NCBI GenBank assembly: GCA_000482145.1
Contig: AUXH01000305.1
Coordinates: 1 to 22,578, forward strand
Direction: 5' to 3'
Source: Strigomonas culicis
Taxonomy: Eukaryota; Euglenozoa; Kinetoplastea; Trypanosomatida; Trypanosomatidae
DNA length: 22,578 nucleotides
The notes beneath the pieces are model-generated. The model made no database searches and was not told where the DNA came from. It saw only the letters and a program-made list of their open reading frames with translations. Positions 8,186 to 16,722 of this stretch are shown here, piece by piece. A program made the translations under genes and the position numbers. How positions within the stretch are numbered: position 1 is the stretch's first letter; every line of letters starts with the position of its first letter.

Positions 8186-8986
8186 ATGCCCAAACCCCAA
8201 GATCTCGGCCACAGCATCGACCCGCAGCTGTACAAGCGCAGCCACCAGCCGGCGAACACCATCGCGATGGGCATGAAGAGCTCGCAGGCCTCGTCGCTCA
8301 CGTGGCAGGCCCAGGTTGACCGCGAGCAGGCGCTGCAGCAGCGCTGGGCCGCCGCCTACGACCCGGACCGCACGCAGGAAGCGCACAAGACGGAGGCACT
8401 GGAGCACACCCTTGTGCGGGACACCGCCCACCGCGAGGCGTACCTCGGCACGCAGACCAACCCCGAGCTGCACGAGATCCTATACCAGCAGGACCTGGCC
8501 GAGCTTCAGCGGCAGGAGGCGCTGGAGGCCCTCGGCGGCGGCGCCCACTTCACCGTCAACTACAAGGGCGGCAGCACCGACCCCAAAGTTGCGAAGGCGG
8601 TGGCCGCCGCCGCCACAAAGGCGCCGCCGGAGCCGGCGGGGCCGATACCGTATCACGACGGCAGCGCGCGCGATGGCAACGCCGGCGCGGTGCACACCGC
8701 CGCGGCGGTGGCGACGACCAACCCCCACAAGTTCAAGCACCGGACGGATCAGTACCTGACGGTGCGGGCGGACGGGCGCACGATGCCGGAGCGCTTCCCA
8801 CACGGCCCTGTGACGGGCACGCAGGCCTTTGGCTGGCGGGCCTACCACGTGGGGAGCCCCAGCGCCACGGATAAGAGTAGCGCCATGCACCTGGCCGCGA
8901 AGGCGCGGCAGTCCAAGGGGCCGTACCGGCGTCCGGAGGACGCCACGCACGCGCAGCTGTTGGGGTACGATCTCCACGAAAAATAA
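8186..8986 (+). CDS. Small hypothetical protein, tentatively CIMIP1 (C20orf85)-like axonemal protein (266 aa)
   Basis: The protein is soluble, polar and basic in places, with no signal peptide or membrane segment. Two blocks look conserved. Near residues 38-60, LTWQAQVDREQALQQRW resembles the N-terminal tryptophan/helix block of C20orf85 (CIMIP1), a microtubule inner protein of cilia. Near 188-221, QYLTV is followed by FPHGPVTGTQAFGWRAYH, matching that family's pattern of YIKV, then PQTTQGFIGWRS. The segment SKGPYRRPE at 242-250 could match the short motif after it. These parallels come from memory and were not aligned by software. A flagellar doublet role would suit a flagellated protist, but it is inference. 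An Ala/Gly-rich linker lies at about 140-185. The start is the first ATG, directly after a C-rich pyrimidine stretch; the stop is TAA. Confidence 0.85.
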   Translation: MPKPQDLGHSIDPQLYKRSHQPANTIAMGMKSSQASSLTWQAQVDREQALQQRWAAAYDPDRTQEAHKTEALEHTLVRDTAHREAYLGTQTNPELHEILYQQDLAELQRQEALEALGGGAHFTVNYKGGSTDPKVAKAVAAAATKAPPEPAGPIPYHDGSARDGNAGAVHTAAAVATTNPHKFKHRTDQYLTVRADGRTMPERFPHGPVTGTQAFGWRAYHVGSPSATDKSSAMHLAAKARQSKGPYRRPEDATHAQLLGYDLHEK

Positions 8987-9334
8987 AACATGCTGTAGTC
9001 ATCCATATACATATACACACCTGGATATACGTTTAGATACGCTCATACTTTTCACACTCATGTAAAAAAAAAGCTTGTACTTCTCCTTTTGAACGAATGT
9101 GTTGCCTTTCATAGCTTCAAGTCCTTTCTTCTCGTTTTGGTTGTATCCGTTCCTTTGCACTATCATCACCGTCCTCTTCTTGAGTGGTGTGTACAGCGCG
9201 TGAGACAGTAAATAACACTGCATAAATCTTTCCTCTTCCCTCCTTATCTTTCATTTTTTTTTATTTGTTCTGCCTCTCCTCTGCATACGGTTCCACACTA
9301 CTACTAGTTGCAGCAATATTACTGTTTATGAGAC
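8987..9334 (+). promoter_or_regulatory. Spacer with pyrimidine tract and acceptor for the 9335 gene
   Basis: AT-rich spacer holding the 3' end of the 8186 gene. A pyrimidine-rich tract at about 9228-9282 is followed by the first AG at 9306-9307, leaving a short leader that contains an out-of-frame ATG at 9328. No RNA gene is visible. Confidence 0.55.
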
Positions 9335-9378
9335 ATGAGCGTGAACCACTGCTATTACAGCAGCAGCAGCGGCAGTGA
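9328..9378 (+). other. Upstream ORF overlapping the start of the 9335 gene
   Basis: ATG 9328 (context TTTATGA, weak) opens a 16-codon frame that ends with TGA at 9376-9378, overlapping the main frame out of phase. It lies downstream of the likely acceptor AG at 9306-9307, so it should be in the mature 5' leader. Confidence 0.55.
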
Positions 9379-12082
9379 CACGGACGGTGCTGGCACCTCC
9401 GTCAGCCGCGCCCATGAGCGTCCGCGCGGCCGCCGCGCGCCACGGTACGGCGAGCCGCGCGCCACCGCCTCTCAGCCGTCGCGGTCTGCGAAGCCCCCAC
9501 AGCACCACAAGAAGCGGGGGGACGAGGGCGTGGGCGGAGGGGCTCAGCAGCAGCAGCAGCAGCAGCGGCGCATGGCGAGTGCGCACGGCGCGGCTGAGAA
9601 CCACACTACTAGGAATCATACCAGTGGTGAATTTCCCGCCGTTCTTTCCATTGACCGAGAGTCGGCCGCACGTTCGAAAACACAGCACCCCGACCTCCAC
9701 GATTATAATCCTAATAATAAAGTGGATGTGCAAATGGCATTTGCACGTCGCTCACCGCGCCAATCCCACGCACAGCAGCAGCAGCAAGGCGGAAGCCATC
9801 CCCCCCATCAACACCCCAATGGGAGCCACGACATGAACAGCACCACTCTGACCAACAGCCCCACTCTGCAGCAGCAGCCCGCGGCAGGCCCTCTGTTCTC
9901 TCCGGAGCCGCTGCCGCCGCGCCGTGCGGCTGCGGCAGAGTCCCGCGCGCCGCGGCCGCCGCCGCTGGACTACGGCGATGGCGGCGCCGCTGCGTCACCG
10001 CAGACGGTGGCGCCGCCGGCCCCCCACCAGCCGCGCGGCACGACTGTGGCAGATAGGACAGTGAGTACGAAAAAGCGGCCGCCGCACATGCGCCTTCGCG
10101 ACCCGCAGGAGGGCGGCCCCTCCCCGCCCCCTCGTGGGAGCGGCAGCAACAGCAGCAGCAAGCAGCAGACGAAGAGGGACGATCCGCACACCGCGCACCG
10201 CGGTCCGAAGGAACGGGAGGAGGGGGCCGCCACAGCGGCACCACAACGCGACGCCGGCAGCGACCAGGCGCCGAAGCGCGCCGACGAGACGACCAAGGCG
10301 GCGCGACCTGCCACCGCGCCGCAGAAGAGGGGCACCCCATCTGCGCCCACTTCCCCTCCGCTGTCCCCCGCGGGACAGGGGCCGCCGAGCCGCCCTCCCA
10401 AAAACAACAACAAAAACGACAGCTACCACTATCCGCAGCAGCAGCAGGGCGGGGAGGATGCCGCCGTGCAGCGCACGCCGTCGCTGGTGGCCGACACCAT
10501 CATCCGGAGCGAGCTCGACGCGGCGATGGCTGAACGGCTGCGCAAGGGCTTCTGGCCGCCGTACGGCGCCGCCGCTGCGGCGGCGCCGTCCGACGTGGCG
10601 GCAGAGCAGGACGAGGACAGAGAGAAGCGCGAGCGGCACGACCAGTGGCAGCGGCAGGCGGCGGAACTGCAACGGCTCCGGCAGCTGCTGGCGCATCCTC
10701 GAAAGAGCAGCAGCAGCCACGCGTCGAGTCAGACGCCGCAGGGAGACATCGCCGCCCCTCTTGGCGCCTCCACCACTGAAACCCAGACCCCGGCGAGCCC
10801 GCATGCGGATACGACGAACGGGAATAGGGAGTGGGAGGCGCTGCTGCGGGACATGGAGTCCGTCCTCCGGGACAGGAACACGATGGTGAAGAAGCTGAGT
10901 AAGGAAGTGGCGGCGTTTCAGAATCAGATGCGGCTGCAGGAGCTGCAGATCAAGGAGCTCACTGCGGAGAAGCAGCTCCTCGCGCAGGACGTGCGGGCGC
11001 GCGTGGCGGAGCAGACGGCGCTGCACGACACACAGGCAGCGGCAGAGGCGGCCGCGAGGGCAGCGAGGCGCAAACAGGCGGAGGCGGAGGAAACAGCGAT
11101 CTCGCTGTTGGAGCAAAAACTGACGCGTATGCAGGACACGATCGACGAGCAGCAGACGGAGATTGTTCACCTCCGCAACGACCGCGAGCGCCAGCAGGAC
11201 CGTGCGAAGCACAGCCGCGCGGCCGCGCCCGCGGCGGCGGAGGCCGCGCTGCAGACAGAGGTCCACCAGCTGGAGCGCGACAACGCGCTGCTGCGGCACG
11301 ACCTGACGGAGCTGCGGCGCGAGCTGAGCGACACGACCCGCGCGCTGGCCGCGCAGGCGATGGCCGACATGGACGTGCTCCACCATCTGCACCGCCAGTC
11401 CCGGCCCCGACGCGCGGAGGCGGCAGAGGCGGCGGACTCCGTCACCGCGAGCGACATCTCCTACCGTGCGGACGCCTGGGACGACAACCGCGCGCCACCG
11501 GCGCCGGACGTTCCCCCGCCGCGCGCGAACGCCCTCTACCGCGACGACCAGCAGCAGCACGGCGGTGACGACGTGGCGGTGGCGATGCTGCTGCTCACGT
11601 ACGACGCGAAGCGGCGGCTTCTCGACAGCTGCTTCACCGTCAACGCGCAGCAGGGCGAGCTGCGCCGGAGCGGTCCGCACCACCGCCGCGCGCGCGCCGC
11701 CGAGCGAGACGCAGCCGTGTACATCAACGGGCGAGAGTGGTGCGTGATGCACTTCGACACAAACACGGAGGTCGTCGTCCGCGCAGAGATCAACGTGGAG
11801 CATGAAGAAGAAGAAGAAGAAGAAGAAGAAGAAGAAGAAGAAGAGGAAGAGGAAGAGGGAGAGAACGAGCCGCGACCCTTCCGCGGTCGCACCAACGCGA
11901 CGACGCACCACCACAACCGTAGCAACAGTTTTATCAAAACGACCCTCCACCCGCGCGCCTCCGCGTCGAGTGAGCGGACATCGTATAGGCAGGAAGGTAG
12001 CCACCGCGAGGGTGGCGCGAGGCACGGGGAGACCAACGCCTCTCGGCTGCGCTACTTGAGCGGCAGGAAGAGAATGCAATGA
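9335..12082 (+). CDS. Low-complexity protein with long coiled coil and poly-Glu run (915 aa)
   Basis: I do not recognise a family. The first ~385 residues are disordered and rich in Pro, Ala, Arg, Ser and Gln, with Gln runs including seven CAG codons at residues 71-77. A predicted helix spans about 424-455, and a long coiled coil about 498-690 (for example LQELQIKELTAEKQLLAQDV). A compact mixed segment at about 747-822 ends in VYINGREWCVMHFDTNTEVV and may be a small folded domain. It is followed by 18 consecutive Glu (824-841) and a basic, His/Arg-rich tail. Overall it resembles a cytoskeletal or scaffold protein, but the role is unknown. The chosen ATG at 9335 has a purine at -3. An out-of-frame ATG at 9328 precedes it and opens a short overlapping frame. 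The DNA at 9599-9745 is clearly AT-richer but stays open. The stop is TGA. Confidence 0.85.
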   Translation: MSVNHCYYSSSSGSDTDGAGTSVSRAHERPRGRRAPRYGEPRATASQPSRSAKPPQHHKKRGDEGVGGGAQQQQQQQRRMASAHGAAENHTTRNHTSGEFPAVLSIDRESAARSKTQHPDLHDYNPNNKVDVQMAFARRSPRQSHAQQQQQGGSHPPHQHPNGSHDMNSTTLTNSPTLQQQPAAGPLFSPEPLPPRRAAAAESRAPRPPPLDYGDGGAAASPQTVAPPAPHQPRGTTVADRTVSTKKRPPHMRLRDPQEGGPSPPPRGSGSNSSSKQQTKRDDPHTAHRGPKEREEGAATAAPQRDAGSDQAPKRADETTKAARPATAPQKRGTPSAPTSPPLSPAGQGPPSRPPKNNNKNDSYHYPQQQQGGEDAAVQRTPSLVADTIIRSELDAAMAERLRKGFWPPYGAAAAAAPSDVAAEQDEDREKRERHDQWQRQAAELQRLRQLLAHPRKSSSSHASSQTPQGDIAAPLGASTTETQTPASPHADTTNGNREWEALLRDMESVLRDRNTMVKKLSKEVAAFQNQMRLQELQIKELTAEKQLLAQDVRARVAEQTALHDTQAAAEAAARAARRKQAEAEETAISLLEQKLTRMQDTIDEQQTEIVHLRNDRERQQDRAKHSRAAAPAAAEAALQTEVHQLERDNALLRHDLTELRRELSDTTRALAAQAMADMDVLHHLHRQSRPRRAEAAEAADSVTASDISYRADAWDDNRAPPAPDVPPPRANALYRDDQQQHGGDDVAVAMLLLTYDAKRRLLDSCFTVNAQQGELRRSGPHHRRARAAERDAAVYINGREWCVMHFDTNTEVVVRAEINVEHEEEEEEEEEEEEEEEEEEGENEPRPFRGRTNATTHHHNRSNSFIKTTLHPRASASSERTSYRQEGSHREGGARHGETNASRLRYLSGRKRMQ
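9545..9565 (+). repeat. (CAG)7 codon repeat
   Basis: Seven CAG codons encode Gln 71-77 of the 915-aa protein; shorter CAG runs occur near 9770-9786 and 10435-10446. Confidence 0.9.
11804..11857 (+). repeat. (GAA)13 followed by mixed GAG/GAA repeat
   Basis: Thirteen GAA codons are followed by five alternating GAG/GAA codons, together encoding 18 Glu. Pure trinucleotide runs of this length often vary between alleles. Confidence 0.93.
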
Positions 12083-12188
12083 AACGGGTTTAACGTTGCT
12101 TATTATATAGATGAACTGTATTATTATGATTGCCATTTAGACGTGTACACTTTTTATAATCCAATAAACATGCATACAGTTCCCTCTA

Positions 12189-12208
12189 TCTCTCTCTCTC
12201 TCTCTCTC
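12189..12208 (+). repeat. (TC)10 microsatellite
   Basis: Ten TC units in the spacer downstream of the 915-aa gene. Confidence 0.95.
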
Positions 12209-12494
12209 CTCATATATATAAGAGGAGGTCTCGCTTTGTTTGAAGTTATTGTTTTTTATTGTGGCCTCAGTGACTTTAAACCTCTATATTATGTACATCG
12301 CTTTTCTTCCTCCTATCTCCCGCTCCACAGAAACTCTTAGACGAAAGAAGAAGAAAAACGGTCCGTGGATAATCGCTGAAGTTATTGTGTTCTTTATTAC
12401 TATTATTTCCTTAGCCTAACTTGTTGCGTTGTTTTGTCGTTATTCTTTTTCTTCCACATATTTGCTTTTTGTTTCTGTATTATTAATCATTTCT

Positions 12495-12510
12495 TTTGTT
12501 TGTTTGTTTG
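12495..12510 (+). repeat. (TTTG)4 microsatellite, with a TTTA repeat nearby
   Basis: Four TTTG units. A TTTA/TTTG tetranucleotide repeat follows at about 12544-12568. Confidence 0.85.
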
Positions 12511-13005
12511 TGTTTTGATAATTCCTCTCTTTCTTATATTTTAGTTTATTTGTTTATTTATTTATTTGCTTGTGTGCTTCACAAGTGGTCCAAAAGAGAG
12601 GAAGCAAAAAAATTGGTATTCTATTTTTTTTTGCTTTTATACCGTTATTCCTAAGTGTTCTTTTTTTCTGTGTTGCTGTTGTTATTACTTTTGTTGTTAG
12701 TGTTGCGTATTTTGTGTTTATTCTATTTTTTTTCCTTTTCTTTCTGTTGTTTACCTACATTCATACCGTTTGTTTATACAAAGGTCTTTCCCTCTTTGTA
12801 TATTTATATATAAAGGGTGCGAAAGAGGAAACAGCTCATTCATCCTACACCGATCATAGACATTGCTGCTGTTGTTGTTCAATCGCCTGAGTGCCTGAGG
12901 AACAAAAACAAACGATAAGATAAAAGAAAAAGTAAAAGCACCGAAGGAATACATACAGCCAGCGGTACGAACCTTCCTTCATCACTATTATTTCCTGCAC
13001 CTTTG

Positions 13006-13032
13006 ATGTGGCAATGGTTGGCATCAAAGTGA
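13006..13032 (+). other. Upstream ORF overlapping the start of the 13014 gene
   Basis: ATG 13006 (context TTGATGT, weak at -3 and +4) opens an eight-codon frame ending in TGA at 13030-13032. The main ATG at 13014 lies inside it in another phase. No other ATG is present between the acceptor candidates near 12815 and this one, so it would be the first AUG met by a scanning ribosome. Confidence 0.55.
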
Positions 13033-16000
13033 GTTATAGCTTCGTGAGCCCCTACCGCATCCGGGTGGAGGTGCAGAACACCTTCGGCGGCGCGGCCCCC
13101 GGCCCGGGTGACGGCGAGCGGCCCTGCTCCGTCATCTTCTCCCTGCGCGGCTCGCACCCCGAGCTGCTGTACCACCTGGCGAGCGACAGCCACAGCGGGG
13201 ACCACAGCCTCGCCGCGAGCGACACGCACATCGCCGCCGGGGAGGAGGCCGCCGGCCCGCCGCAGGCCGCCGACCGCGCGGCGCCCGGCAACCCCGACGT
13301 ACGCCGCGCGAGTGAGCGCGTGTGGCAGCGGCTGCAGCACCCGGCCCACGGCGGCCGCGCGGACGACGCCGCGCGGCCGCTGCTGGTGCCGGAGGACGTC
13401 CCAGACGGGGTGCTCCTGCCGGGCGAGCGCCGCGTGCTCTTCTTCGAGATCGACGACCCCGCCTCCTTCGCCTCGCTCTTCCCGCGGCCGCTGCCCCCGC
13501 GGCGGCGGCAGGCCGCCACCAGCGTGGCGAGCACCGCGGGCAGCCGCCTGCCCTTCGTGAAGGTGAGCACGGCGCCGCCGTTGGCCGCGGCCGGCAGCCA
13601 CCCGGAGGGGGGGCCGCCGCTGCCGTTGATGCCGCGCCAGGGGACGCGCGCCTTCCTCACGACGGCGAACAACAGCGCGACGAGCGACGGCCCCGCGCGG
13701 CCGCCGCCGCGCCGCCGCCCGTCACCGACGGACGAGACGAGCCTCAGCGACAGCCGCGAGGACAGCGCGCGGCTCAGCATTGTGCGCAACTCCGCCATGT
13801 CGCGCGAGCGGACGCCGGCCGACCACGGCACCTCCAAGTGGAAGGCGCACGGCGGCCTCGGCGGTGACGGGCGGGACGAGAGCGACGGAGAGCTGACCGC
13901 CGCCACGACGGACACCGACACCGCCTCCTCCGTCAGCGCGCGGCCGCAGCAGCAGCAGCCGACCCTCTTCGTTCTCTACGAGCGGCTCGGCGACGAGGAC
14001 CGGTGCGTCGAGGCCGCCCGCAAGTGGCTGCGCAAGGAACAGAAGAAGTACACCGCGTGGCGCGAGGGATACATGCGGCACGTCGCCGAGCTCGACCGCA
14101 AGCTGCGGCCCCGCCGCGGCGAGCGCCTGCCGCCACCGCGGCGGCCGTCGTCGCTGCAGAACCCGAATGCGGTCAACCGCATCGTGCCGCCGGCCCTCGG
14201 CGAGCCCATCCGGTGGTGTCGCAACGAGCTCTTCCCACCAATGTCTTCCGCAACGGCGAACAAGAGCAGCGCGGTCAGCCTCAACGCCCTCGCGCACCAC
14301 TACGGTGCCGGCGCGGCGGCGCCGCCGCCCGCCTTCTTCAGCACCGTCCACACGCACGACGTGAGTCTGTCGGCGCAGCGCATGTTCAAGAGTCACGCGA
14401 ACCGCGTCGGCGCCGGCAGCGCCATCGTGCCGCTGCGCGGCTACGCGGCCATCGTGCGGCAGAGCCAGCACGACGCGCTGCCGGAGCGGCTCTTCGGCGA
14501 GTGGGTGCGGGGCAGCCTCCTCGGCGACGCCCCCGCGTCGCCCGCGTCGGCGAGCGTCGCCGACGACCTCAAGCCGTACCACCCCCTTAACCACGCCATC
14601 GAGGCGAGCGCCGACCCCGCGCCGCCGAACGCGCGGACCAACAACAGCTCGGACTTGACTGACAGCCTACTCACCGACCTGCGCATGGACGCGGCGGCGG
14701 ACACGGTGCGGCGGCCCGCCAGCAGCCAGCCCTCCACCGCCACGCGGCCGCCGCCGCAGCACCGGCGGCTGACGTCCACGCCGATGGAGGGCCCCCCCGC
14801 CAGCGGCCTACCGCTGCCGCGCGGCGGCAGCGCCGTCACGAGCAGTGCGAGCCCGGCGGAGGTGGCCGCGCGCGGGGCCGGCCTCGCGCTCCTGGAGGAC
14901 TCCACGAATGGCTCTGCCTTCATCTCCACGTCGCACATCAGCAGCGGGAACTGGAACGTGCGGCAGGAGGGGAGCGGCCCGTTCAGCAGCAGCACCGACC
15001 ACGGCAGCCCGGACCTGCGCACCAGTGTGTCGAACTCACCCCTGTGGCGCCCACACGTCACGGAGGGGGCGGGCGGCCGCCGGCCGTCTCCGCGCGAGGG
15101 CGGCGTTCACGCCCACACGCGCACGCTGGACCCCGACACCGCCGCGCAGCTGGTCGGCAGCCGGCCCGCGGCGAGCCCCACGGACAGCCTCAAGGACGTC
15201 GTGGCGGTGCTGGTGCCGACGCCGCGGCAGACGCCGGAGCTGGGCCCCGGCCGCGCCGCCGCCGCCGCGGGCGTGCCGCCGCTCCTCGGCGTCACGTCGC
15301 CGCTGTCTGGCTCGCAGTTCGTCGACACCATCCTCCACGTGAGCTTGGAGCACCGCGGCCGCCAGCCGCACGTGCGGGAGCGGGAGGGCTCGGGCGATGG
15401 CGACCCGCTCAGCCACGAGTCGGAGCCCCGCCGCCTCATCAATCAGAGCTTCGTCGCGATCTCGCAGCTGCTGTCCAACGTGTGCACCTGCTGCGCGGAC
15501 GACGCCGCGGTGAGCCCGCCCGACCACGGCGACGCGGCCGGCGATGACGAGAGCGCGCGCAGCGGGGCGCGGCCGGGCGGCCAGCAGCCGCGCAACATCA
15601 TGGCGTCGCCCCCGATGCGGCTGTACAAGCCGGGCGTCGCCAACGCCAGCTTCGGTCTCGCCCACCGCGCGTCGGACGAACCCGGCGGCGGCAGCGGCGC
15701 CGGCGCCAAGAGGGCGGCGCGCAAGGGGCCGGACGCGCGCCCCGGCGGGTGGCGCCACGCCCCCCGCGCGGCGCTCGTGGCGCTGCTGCACATCATCGCG
15801 TGGGCGCTGGACACGCTCATCATGTGGGCGCGCCACGCCCTGCCGTACGTGGCCGGCGGCGCCGCGGCCGCCGCCGGCCGGCTGCTGGCCGCGTTCGACA
15901 CGGCCGCGGGGGTCTGCAACGATGTGCTCTTCACGAATGATAATGTGAAGCTGCTGCGGACGGTGTCGATGCCGATGCTCGGCCTCTGCGCGGTCGGCCT

Positions 16001-16067
16001 CCTCGCCGTCATGCTGGGCCCCGATGGCTGGGGCCTCGAGGGCGACGGTGGCGCCGCGCTCTTCTGA
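13014..16067 (+). CDS. Large disordered protein with C-terminal hydrophobic segments (1017 aa)
   Basis: I do not recognise a family with confidence. The frame extends in phase to a GTG at 13008, but the first in-frame ATG is 13014 (context GCAATGG, good for a eukaryote), so I start there. The N-terminus is strand-like (VSYSFVSPYRIRVEVQN; CSVIFSLRGSHPELLYHL at 33-53), and GVLLPGERRVLFFEI follows near 132-147; together these faintly recall an MSP (VAP-type) fold interrupted by inserts. A charged helix lies at about 322-364. Residues 365-910 are mostly disordered, rich in Ser, Pro, Arg and Ala. The end is hydrophobic: about 917-940 (VALLHIIAWALDTLIMWA), an Ala/Gly-rich stretch at 942-962, and 984-1002 (MPMLGLCAVGLLAVMLG). 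Only about 15 residues follow, as in a tail-anchored or hairpin-anchored protein of the ER or another membrane. No signal peptide is seen. The stop is TGA. Confidence 0.85.
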   Translation: MVGIKVSYSFVSPYRIRVEVQNTFGGAAPGPGDGERPCSVIFSLRGSHPELLYHLASDSHSGDHSLAASDTHIAAGEEAAGPPQAADRAAPGNPDVRRASERVWQRLQHPAHGGRADDAARPLLVPEDVPDGVLLPGERRVLFFEIDDPASFASLFPRPLPPRRRQAATSVASTAGSRLPFVKVSTAPPLAAAGSHPEGGPPLPLMPRQGTRAFLTTANNSATSDGPARPPPRRRPSPTDETSLSDSREDSARLSIVRNSAMSRERTPADHGTSKWKAHGGLGGDGRDESDGELTAATTDTDTASSVSARPQQQQPTLFVLYERLGDEDRCVEAARKWLRKEQKKYTAWREGYMRHVAELDRKLRPRRGERLPPPRRPSSLQNPNAVNRIVPPALGEPIRWCRNELFPPMSSATANKSSAVSLNALAHHYGAGAAAPPPAFFSTVHTHDVSLSAQRMFKSHANRVGAGSAIVPLRGYAAIVRQSQHDALPERLFGEWVRGSLLGDAPASPASASVADDLKPYHPLNHAIEASADPAPPNARTNNSSDLTDSLLTDLRMDAAADTVRRPASSQPSTATRPPPQHRRLTSTPMEGPPASGLPLPRGGSAVTSSASPAEVAARGAGLALLEDSTNGSAFISTSHISSGNWNVRQEGSGPFSSSTDHGSPDLRTSVSNSPLWRPHVTEGAGGRRPSPREGGVHAHTRTLDPDTAAQLVGSRPAASPTDSLKDVVAVLVPTPRQTPELGPGRAAAAAGVPPLLGVTSPLSGSQFVDTILHVSLEHRGRQPHVREREGSGDGDPLSHESEPRRLINQSFVAISQLLSNVCTCCADDAAVSPPDHGDAAGDDESARSGARPGGQQPRNIMASPPMRLYKPGVANASFGLAHRASDEPGGGSGAGAKRAARKGPDARPGGWRHAPRAALVALLHIIAWALDTLIMWARHALPYVAGGAAAAAGRLLAAFDTAAGVCNDVLFTNDNVKLLRTVSMPMLGLCAVGLLAVMLGPDGWGLEGDGGAALF

Positions 16068-16087
16068 CCGCGCCGCTCCCTCTTATC

Positions 16088-16105
16088 CACACACACACAC
16101 ACACA
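16088..16105 (+). repeat. (CA)9 microsatellite
   Basis: Nine CA units 20 bases downstream of the stop codon of the 1017-aa gene. Confidence 0.95.
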
Positions 16106-16695
16106 TACATATAGGCAGTGGCACGTACGCGGTACAATAGAGGGGCAGAGGAAACAGAAGTGTTCCTACCATTTTGACCGTGAAAAAATACGAGTATAGA
16201 CTGAAGAAAACACAATTTCGTGTGTCGTTTCTTCTATCTTGGTGTCATGTTTCGTTGTTATACTTTGCGCTGTACCTTCATTCACTAAGTGTGTAAGGGG
16301 GGGACTCTTTGTTACCTTTAGACGCTGGGGAGAACTTCCGTGTTTTTTGTTAATGCTAATTGCACTCATATTTCTTCTTTTTTCTTTTTACAGTGTTTTT
16401 TTTTCTTCATCTAATTTCTTTGTGAGCGTATTCATTCTCTTGACTCTTGATACAACATCATGTCATTAGTAAAAAAAAAAGTGATATGATTGTTCTGTTC
16501 CTACAATGATGCCTTTGTATTTGTTTTTTATACATTCTACGTACACATAACAAGAAAAAGGTGCGTCTTAGCTCATTAAAATGCAGTATGTGGGTGCTGA
16601 TTTCCCATGTGCATTTCAAGTGTCTTTTTTTCTGCTTCTTCCTCTGTACTACTTCATACAATCGCTTCCGCCTTCCCTTGCACATGTTTCTTTCT

Positions 16696-16722
16696 TCTCT
16701 CTCTCTCTCTCTCTCTCTCTCT
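16696..16722 (+). repeat. (TC)13 microsatellite
   Basis: Thirteen TC units plus one T. As a pyrimidine tract it could also influence splicing upstream of the Sec14-like gene. Confidence 0.95.

Larger units (their letters stand above)
12083..13013 (+). promoter_or_regulatory. Long T-rich spacer before the 13014 gene
   Basis: This 931-base spacer is strongly T-rich on the + strand, especially at 12416-12780, with (TC)10, TTTG and TTTA microsatellites. Candidate acceptor AGs are 12782-12783 and 12814-12815, after tracts at 12720-12745 and 12785-12800. Later options exist after the GTTGTTGTTC stretch near 12870. No gene is seen; frames here start at non-ATG codons and only reflect poly-T. Confidence 0.5.

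Noticed and set aside
8999..9223. A 74-codon ATG-started minus-strand frame in a spacer
   Set aside because: AT-rich spacer composition, wrong direction for the array and no recognisable motif; a chance frame is more likely.
9995..12136. A 713-codon minus-strand frame opposite the 915-aa gene
   Set aside because: It has long Phe runs that are simply the complement of the GAA repeat, low-complexity composition and no domain; it is a compositional shadow.
12570..12890. A 106-codon hydrophobic + strand frame in the spacer
   Set aside because: It starts at TTG, and its Phe/Leu/Val residues come from poly-T. It has no ATG start and no compositional sign of coding.
13008..13013. GTG as start of the 1017-aa gene (and TTG at 16868 and 19598 for two others)
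   Set aside because: Non-ATG starts are unlikely in a eukaryote, and each has a good in-frame ATG 6, 48 and 9 bases downstream respectively.
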